Part shown: in pieces, positions 31,129 to 35,082 of the stretch
How positions within the stretch are numbered: position 1 is the stretch's first letter
Layout of the letters: each line of letters begins with the position of its first letter
Source of the DNA: DATLFI01 sp035524895
Lineage (GTDB): Bacteria > Acidobacteriota > Thermoanaerobaculia > Multivoradales > Multivoraceae
Direction: 5' to 3'
Assembly: GCA_035524895.1 (NCBI GenBank)
Contig: DATLFI010000154.1
Span: 1-35,082 of the forward strand
Length of the DNA: 35,082 nucleotides
Translations under genes and position numbers: made by a program
Notes under the pieces: generated by a model
The model's input: the letters and a program-made list of their open reading frames with translations, nothing else
What the model was told of the DNA's origin: nothing
The model's database searches: none

Positions 31129-32511
31129 GTGAAACCGAAGACGGTCGCGGGCCTGCTCGTTGCTCTGCTGGTCGTCGTCGTCGTTTCGTTCGTCTCCGTA
31201 CTCAACCGCGACCTCCTGGCGCAGCCGTTCGCGCTCACCGGGCGGTGGAACGTGCCGCTGTGGTCGGTCTTGTTGGCGGTGTTTCTCGCGGGGTTCCTGC
31301 CGATCGCCCTGCGGCTCGCGCTCCACGGCGCGCGACGCGACCTCGAGGAGCGCGAGAAGAGGCGCGAGACCAGGGAGGCGGAGAGCCTCGAGCACTCGTT
31401 TCGCCGCGCCCTGGATCTCCACGCGGACGGCCAGGTGGTGCGGGCAACGCGCGAGCTAGAGGTCGTGCTCGACGAGCGCCCCGAGCACTTCGCCGCGCTT
31501 CTCTTGTACGGCGTCTGCCAGCGTCAGCTCGGCAAGCCCGACGAGGCGCTCCTCGCGCATCAGCGGGCCGCGGCTGCGGCGCCGAGGAGCGTGGCCGCTC
31601 TCTACCAGCTGATCTCCGACTACGAGGCGCGCGGCGATCGAGCGGTGGCGGAGGAGATCCGCAGCCGGATCCTGCGCGAGTTCTCGGATCGCGGCCTGGC
31701 GGTGCTGCGACACCGGCGCACCGCCGCGATGGAAGCCGAAGACTGGCGAGAGGCCACGAGACTCCAGGAGGAGATCGACGGGCGGTTGCACGCGCTCGGA
31801 GAGAGACCGCGCAGCGGTCCCGAGGTGCGCCTCGGCATCGCCTACCGCCGCGGGGTCGCGCTGCTCGAGGAAGAGCGACCAGCGGACGCCGCCGAGATCT
31901 TCGGCGCGCTGCTCGCGGATCATCCACAGTTCCTGCCTGCCCGCATCATGCTGGGTGAGGCCCACCTGCTCGCGGGCAGTACGGAAGAGGCAGTGGAGGA
32001 ATGGCGCCGCGGCTTCGAGACCACCCGCAGTCCGGTGTTCCTGCGTCGCATCGAGGATCACTGCATCGAGCGTGGCGAGCCGGAGCGAGCCATCGAGTGC
32101 TTCCACGCGCTCGCCGCCTCGACCGACAAGGATCTGCTGCCGCGCTTCTTCCTCGGCAAGCTGTACTACCGGTTGGAAATGCTCCCCGAGGCGTTCAAGG
32201 TGCTCGAGCCGCTCGAGAAGCGCCTGGAGGCGTCACCCACGTTCCACTTCCTCCTCGGCCGGCTGCACGAGCGCCGAGGTGAGATGGCGCGTGCGGCGCG
32301 CCACTATCAGGCCTGCGCGCGCCAGCTCGGCGCCCACACCGCGGAGTTCGCGTGCCGGGAGTGCGGCCACCGGTTCGAGGACTGGCGAGATCGCTGCGAA
32401 GGTTGCGGATCGTGGGGCTCGGTAGAGATGTCCTTCGAGGAGGAGCACCTCTCGGACGAAGAGCTCGGTCTGGTGCGGCTGCCGTCGTGGACCGCGAGCG
32501 AGGCCGGGTGA
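31129..32511 (+). CDS. LapA-LapB fusion: membrane TPR protein with rubredoxin-like zinc ribbon
   Basis: The 460-residue protein begins with two membrane segments (about residues 5-25 and 43-66) separated by a short external loop, followed by a charged helix; this matches LapA (DUF1049). The rest is LapB (YciM)-like: TPR repeats from about residue 85 to 395, then a zinc ribbon with Cys409, Cys412, Cys423 and Cys426 (CRECGHRFEDWRDRCEGCGSW). In Escherichia coli LapA and LapB are separate neighbouring proteins, and LapB controls LpxC turnover through FtsH to balance lipopolysaccharide synthesis (established there). A similar envelope role is inferred. GTG 31129 has a weak GGAGAC upstream. The stop overlaps the next start (GTGA). 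Confidence 0.85.
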   Translation: MKPKTVAGLLVALLVVVVVSFVSVLNRDLLAQPFALTGRWNVPLWSVLLAVFLAGFLPIALRLALHGARRDLEEREKRRETREAESLEHSFRRALDLHADGQVVRATRELEVVLDERPEHFAALLLYGVCQRQLGKPDEALLAHQRAAAAAPRSVAALYQLISDYEARGDRAVAEEIRSRILREFSDRGLAVLRHRRTAAMEAEDWREATRLQEEIDGRLHALGERPRSGPEVRLGIAYRRGVALLEEERPADAAEIFGALLADHPQFLPARIMLGEAHLLAGSTEEAVEEWRRGFETTRSPVFLRRIEDHCIERGEPERAIECFHALAASTDKDLLPRFFLGKLYYRLEMLPEAFKVLEPLEKRLEASPTFHFLLGRLHERRGEMARAARHYQACARQLGAHTAEFACRECGHRFEDWRDRCEGCGSWGSVEMSFEEEHLSDEELGLVRLPSWTASEAG

Positions 32512-34028
32512 GCGCAGCGCGCGGCGGCACCAAGGGCTCGACTCCGAAGGGCCCCGCGGTCACTTTCGAGGAGCTGGCCAAGCGCATCGGCGACGGCGAG
32601 GTGCAGGGGGTCTACCTGGTCGGCGGCGACCGGGTCCTCTCCGAGCCGGCTGCCCGGCGCCTGGCCGAGACGCTCGCTGCCCAAGCGGGATGTGCGGTCA
32701 CCGAGCATCGGCGTCCGGCCTCCCTCCAACCGGCGCTCGCCGACCTGCGGACCTACTCTCTGTTCGAGAGCGCGAAGGTCGTGCTGGTGGTCGAAAGCGC
32801 CACCTTCGCCGACCGCGCCGCCGCCGCCGACCTGATCGACGAAGCCGCCGAAGAGCTGCCGCTTGGCGAGGCGGAGCGCCTGAGCGGCCGCGAGACCGAG
32901 GCTGCCGGTCGGTTGCTGCTGGTCCTGCGTCTTTTCTCGGTCCGGCCCGAGGCGGCCACCCGCGAGCAGGCGGAGGCGCTGCTGGACCGGCTGCCGGCGG
33001 CGGTGCTGCAGGGCGGGGCTGGGCGTCGTGGCCGCGGCGGTCGCGCCAGGGGCAAGCGACAGGTGCAGGAGCTGCGCGGCGGGCTCGCGCTGCTGCTCCA
33101 GCGCGCGCTCGCAGCGGGCCTGGAGGGCTGGGTGGAGAGCGACCTGGCCGAGCTCGAGCGCGCTCTGGTGCAGGGACTGCCCGAGCGGCATTCCTTGGTG
33201 CTCGCGGAGAGCGCGGTCACGGAGGACCATCCGCTGGTGGCGCTCCTTGTCGCTCGCCGCGCCTTCGTGAGGTTGGGTGCTCTGAGCGTCGACCGTGGCG
33301 GCGAGCTGCTTGGTCTCGACGGGCTCGCCAAAGAGCTGCGTCGCGAGACCGGTGCGGCAATCCGGGCCGACGCGCTCGCCGAGCTCGGGCGGCGTACCCT
33401 GCGCCGTGGCGCCGATCCTGGCGAGGTGGACGCCGAGTCGAGCGCTCGGTTCGCCGCCGAGTACCGCAAGCTGGCCGCGCTCTCGGGTGGTGCCGAGGTG
33501 AGCCTCGACCAGGTGCGGGAAACGGTGGAGGATCGCGGCGACGAAGACGTATGGAAGCTGCTGGACGACATCGGCGGAGGAGACGCCTCGAGCGCCGCAA
33601 CACGCCTGCGGCGGCTGCTGCTGCACGCGGACGACGCAGTCGCGGCGCGATTCTCCGTGTGGAGCCTAATCGCGGATCTCTGCCGGCAGGTGGCGGTGGT
33701 CCGCTCTTTTATCGACCGGCGCGTGGTGGGTGCCGGCGAGCGCAACTACCGTCGATTTCAGGAGCGACTCGCCAACGCTCTGCGTGCCCCGCTGCCGGGC
33801 GGCATCGAGAATCCGCTCGGCAACCTGCATCCCTATCGCCTGCATCGCGTCTATCTAGCAGCTTCCCGCCTGCGTGGCGCGCCCATCGAGTCGCTGCCCT
33901 GGCGCGTGCTCGAGACGGAGGCTCGGCTCAAGGGCGAGAGCGGCGATCCCGAGACCGCGCTGTTCGAGCTCGTGACAGCCTTGGCGACCGGACAGCTGGA
34001 GGGGAAGGAAGCGGCTGCGAGGCGGTGA
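32508..34028 (+). CDS. holA: DNA polymerase III subunit delta, enlarged
   Basis: HolA is the clamp-loader subunit that opens the sliding clamp. This 506-residue protein matches HolA at both ends: GVYLVGGDRVLSEPAARRLAETL and LRTYSLFESAKVVLVVES near the N-terminus, and VWKLLDDIGGGDASSAATRL, ARFSVWSLIADLCRQVAVVR and LETEARLKGESGDPETALFE toward the C-terminus. The usual length is about 340 residues. The excess is mainly an insert between about residues 105 and 210, partly Arg/Gly-rich (GRRGRGGRARGKRQ), in the first, AAA-like domain. GTG 32508 overlaps the LapA-LapB stop (GTGA). A fast-evolving delta subunit is the best reading; the insert's role is unknown. Confidence 0.8.
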   Translation: MSAARGGTKGSTPKGPAVTFEELAKRIGDGEVQGVYLVGGDRVLSEPAARRLAETLAAQAGCAVTEHRRPASLQPALADLRTYSLFESAKVVLVVESATFADRAAAADLIDEAAEELPLGEAERLSGRETEAAGRLLLVLRLFSVRPEAATREQAEALLDRLPAAVLQGGAGRRGRGGRARGKRQVQELRGGLALLLQRALAAGLEGWVESDLAELERALVQGLPERHSLVLAESAVTEDHPLVALLVARRAFVRLGALSVDRGGELLGLDGLAKELRRETGAAIRADALAELGRRTLRRGADPGEVDAESSARFAAEYRKLAALSGGAEVSLDQVRETVEDRGDEDVWKLLDDIGGGDASSAATRLRRLLLHADDAVAARFSVWSLIADLCRQVAVVRSFIDRRVVGAGERNYRRFQERLANALRAPLPGGIENPLGNLHPYRLHRVYLAASRLRGAPIESLPWRVLETEARLKGESGDPETALFELVTALATGQLEGKEAAARR

Positions 34029-34066
34029 GGCAGTAGCTTCCTGGCCACAGCCCCTCTGTCCTGCTG

Positions 34067-34072
34067 TACGGT
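34067..34072 (+). promoter_or_regulatory. -10 box TACGGT before a probable leaderless mutM start
   Basis: TACGGT lies 5 nt before ATG 34078. The 49-bp gap after holA has no Shine-Dalgarno, so mutM may be read from its own leaderless transcript. Confidence 0.4.
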
Positions 34073-34077
34073 CTCTC

Positions 34078-34902
34078 ATGCCCGAGCTCCCCGAAGTCGA
34101 AGTGCTCCGCCGCAGCCTCGAAGGCCTGGTGCTGGGCAGGCGGATCGTGCGGGCTCGCGCGCTGTCGCCGGCTCTGCGGGAGCCGTTGCGACAGGGCGAG
34201 CTGCGCAAGCTCGTCGACGGCCGCCGCATCATCGCCTTGCGACGGCGCTCGAAGTATCTGCTCCTCGATCTGGAGCGCGACGCCACGCTGGTGGTACACC
34301 TCGGCATGAGCGGTCGTCTCACGCTGGACCATCGCGCCAACCCGCGCCTGCTCCACGAGCACGTGGTGCTCGACCTCGACGACGACGAACAGCTTCGCTT
34401 CCGCGACCCGCGCCGGTTCGGTCTGGTCTTCGCGCTGCCCACGCAGGGGCTCGCGAGCGACCGGCACTTCGTGCGGCTCGGCGCCGAGCCGCTCGATGCC
34501 GCGTTCCAGGCCGACGACCTGTGGCGCTCCGGCCGCCGCCGCCGCACCTCGATCAAGGCGCTGCTGATGGATGCCGGAGTGATGGTCGGTGTCGGCAACA
34601 TCTACGCCAGCGAGGCGCTCCACCTTGCCGGAATCGACCCGCGGCGGCAGGCCGCGCGGGTCTCGCGGATGCGCTACGGGCGGTTGCTGGGGGTGGTGCG
34701 CGAGGTCCTCGAACGCGCCATCGCATCCGGCGGCACGACGCTCAACGATTTCGCCGACGCGGTGGGCGAGCCCGGGTACTTCAGCGTCTCGCTCGCGGTC
34801 TACGATCGCGAGGGCGAGACCTGCCTGCGTTGCGGAGGTGTGGTGCGGCGGATCGTGCAGGGGAATCGCAGCACCTACTTCTGCCCGCGGTGCCAGCGAT
34901 GA
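34078..34902 (+). CDS. mutM: formamidopyrimidine-DNA glycosylase
   Basis: MutM (Fpg) removes oxidised purines such as 8-oxoguanine and cuts the DNA at the resulting abasic site. The 274-residue protein begins MPELPEVEVLRRSL, with the catalytic Pro2 and Glu3, and has the conserved lysine in RRRSKYLLLDL, VVHLGMSGRL, the DNA-binding VGVGNIYASEALHLAGIDP segment and a C-terminal zinc finger with Cys249, Cys252, Cys269 and Cys272. Length is normal. Its stop overlaps the udk ATG (ATGA). Confidence 0.97.
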   Translation: MPELPEVEVLRRSLEGLVLGRRIVRARALSPALREPLRQGELRKLVDGRRIIALRRRSKYLLLDLERDATLVVHLGMSGRLTLDHRANPRLLHEHVVLDLDDDEQLRFRDPRRFGLVFALPTQGLASDRHFVRLGAEPLDAAFQADDLWRSGRRRRTSIKALLMDAGVMVGVGNIYASEALHLAGIDPRRQAARVSRMRYGRLLGVVREVLERAIASGGTTLNDFADAVGEPGYFSVSLAVYDREGETCLRCGGVVRRIVQGNRSTYFCPRCQR

Positions 34903-35082
34903 CCGAGGAGGCGCAAGCCCGGCGTTTCGCCGGGGGCGTGACCACGCTCGGCGTGGCGGGAGGCAGCGGCTCCGGCAAGACCTCGGTGGCGCGAACCATC
35001 CTCGAGAGGGTGGGGCCCACGCGCATCGCGTTCCTGGTGCAAGACGCCTACTACCGCGACGTCGAATGGCGCAGCGAGGAGC
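34899..35082 (+). CDS. udk: uridine kinase, 3' end cut by the window
   Basis: Only the first 61 codons are present. They include the P-loop LGVAGGSGSGKTSVARTIL (residues 17-35) and the following LVQDAYYRD, the pattern of uridine/cytidine kinase, which makes UMP or CMP in nucleotide salvage. ATG 34899 overlaps the mutM stop (ATGA). A related P-loop kinase such as phosphoribulokinase-like proteins is less likely but cannot be excluded from this fragment. Confidence 0.85.
   Translation, partial: MTEEAQARRFAGGVTTLGVAGGSGSGKTSVARTILERVGPTRIAFLVQDAYYRDVEWRSEE

Noticed and set aside
1..35082. CRISPR arrays, tRNA or rRNA genes, prophage or toxin-antitoxin modules
   Set aside because: No regularly spaced repeats, cloverleaf-like or rRNA-like sequence, integrase, or small paired toxin genes were seen.

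Overview
The window is about 35 kb of GC-rich, densely coded bacterial chromosome. It reads as ordinary housekeeping and accessory metabolism: no phage, plasmid, CRISPR, rRNA or tRNA genes were seen. The best lineage clue is the protein at 4576-7167, which joins a GWxTD-like N-terminal region to the von Willebrand A domain typical of Acidobacteriota. With the very high GC content, a thermoanaerobaculum-like acidobacterium is my best guess (inference, not proven). Genes lie on both strands in short operons, many joined by 4-bp ATGA/GTGA overlaps.

Layout. 1-1689: two nucleotide-sugar reductases (rfbD, cut by the left edge, and an rmd-like gene). 1722-4295: a DUF1232 protein, then haem O synthase (ctaB), cytochrome oxidase subunit III and a DUF420 assembly protein. 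4576-7898: the GWxTD/VWA protein and an unknown exported protein. 7948-11067 (-): a 1039-residue ATPase/TPR regulator with a decayed cyclase-like N-terminus, divergent from a 182-residue orphan (11318-11866). 11872-13565: exonuclease VII (xseA-xseB). 13692-16000: a rhomboid protease and argH. 16042-20168: a molybdopterin oxidoreductase (-), an RsbU-like phosphatase with a membrane-anchored metalloprotease (+), and a fused MoaD-MoaE (-). 20221-23719: an acyl-CoA carboxyltransferase, a HAD phosphatase and YgfZ, convergent with an ErpA/IscA-type Fe-S carrier (23760-24194). 24342-26571: a HAD protein, thymidine kinase and a YugP-type membrane metallopeptidase. 26582-26982: a 401-bp non-coding element with long terminal inverted repeats. 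26987-29449 (-): phosphomannomutase and an alpha/beta hydrolase. 29521-35082: rlmH, a DksA-like protein with a histone H1-like tail, a LapA-LapB fusion, a divergent holA, mutM and the start of udk.

How genes work together. Three links are clear from context: terminal oxidase assembly (ctaB, subunit III, DUF420); Mo-cofactor supply and use (MoaD-MoaE and the Mo oxidoreductase); and Fe-S cluster maturation (YgfZ beside ErpA). The rest is a string of unrelated housekeeping genes.

The most unusual signals are: (1) a recurrent TAnnnT -10 box 5-9 nt before start codons that lack a Shine-Dalgarno sequence, which suggests leaderless mRNAs are common here; (2) the 401-bp inverted-repeat element; and (3) several uncommon domain fusions (LapA-LapB, H1-like tail-DksA, MoaD-MoaE, GWxTD-VWA, degenerate cyclase-ATPase-TPR). 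I did not find a cluster that I could defend as a wholly new defence or metabolic system.
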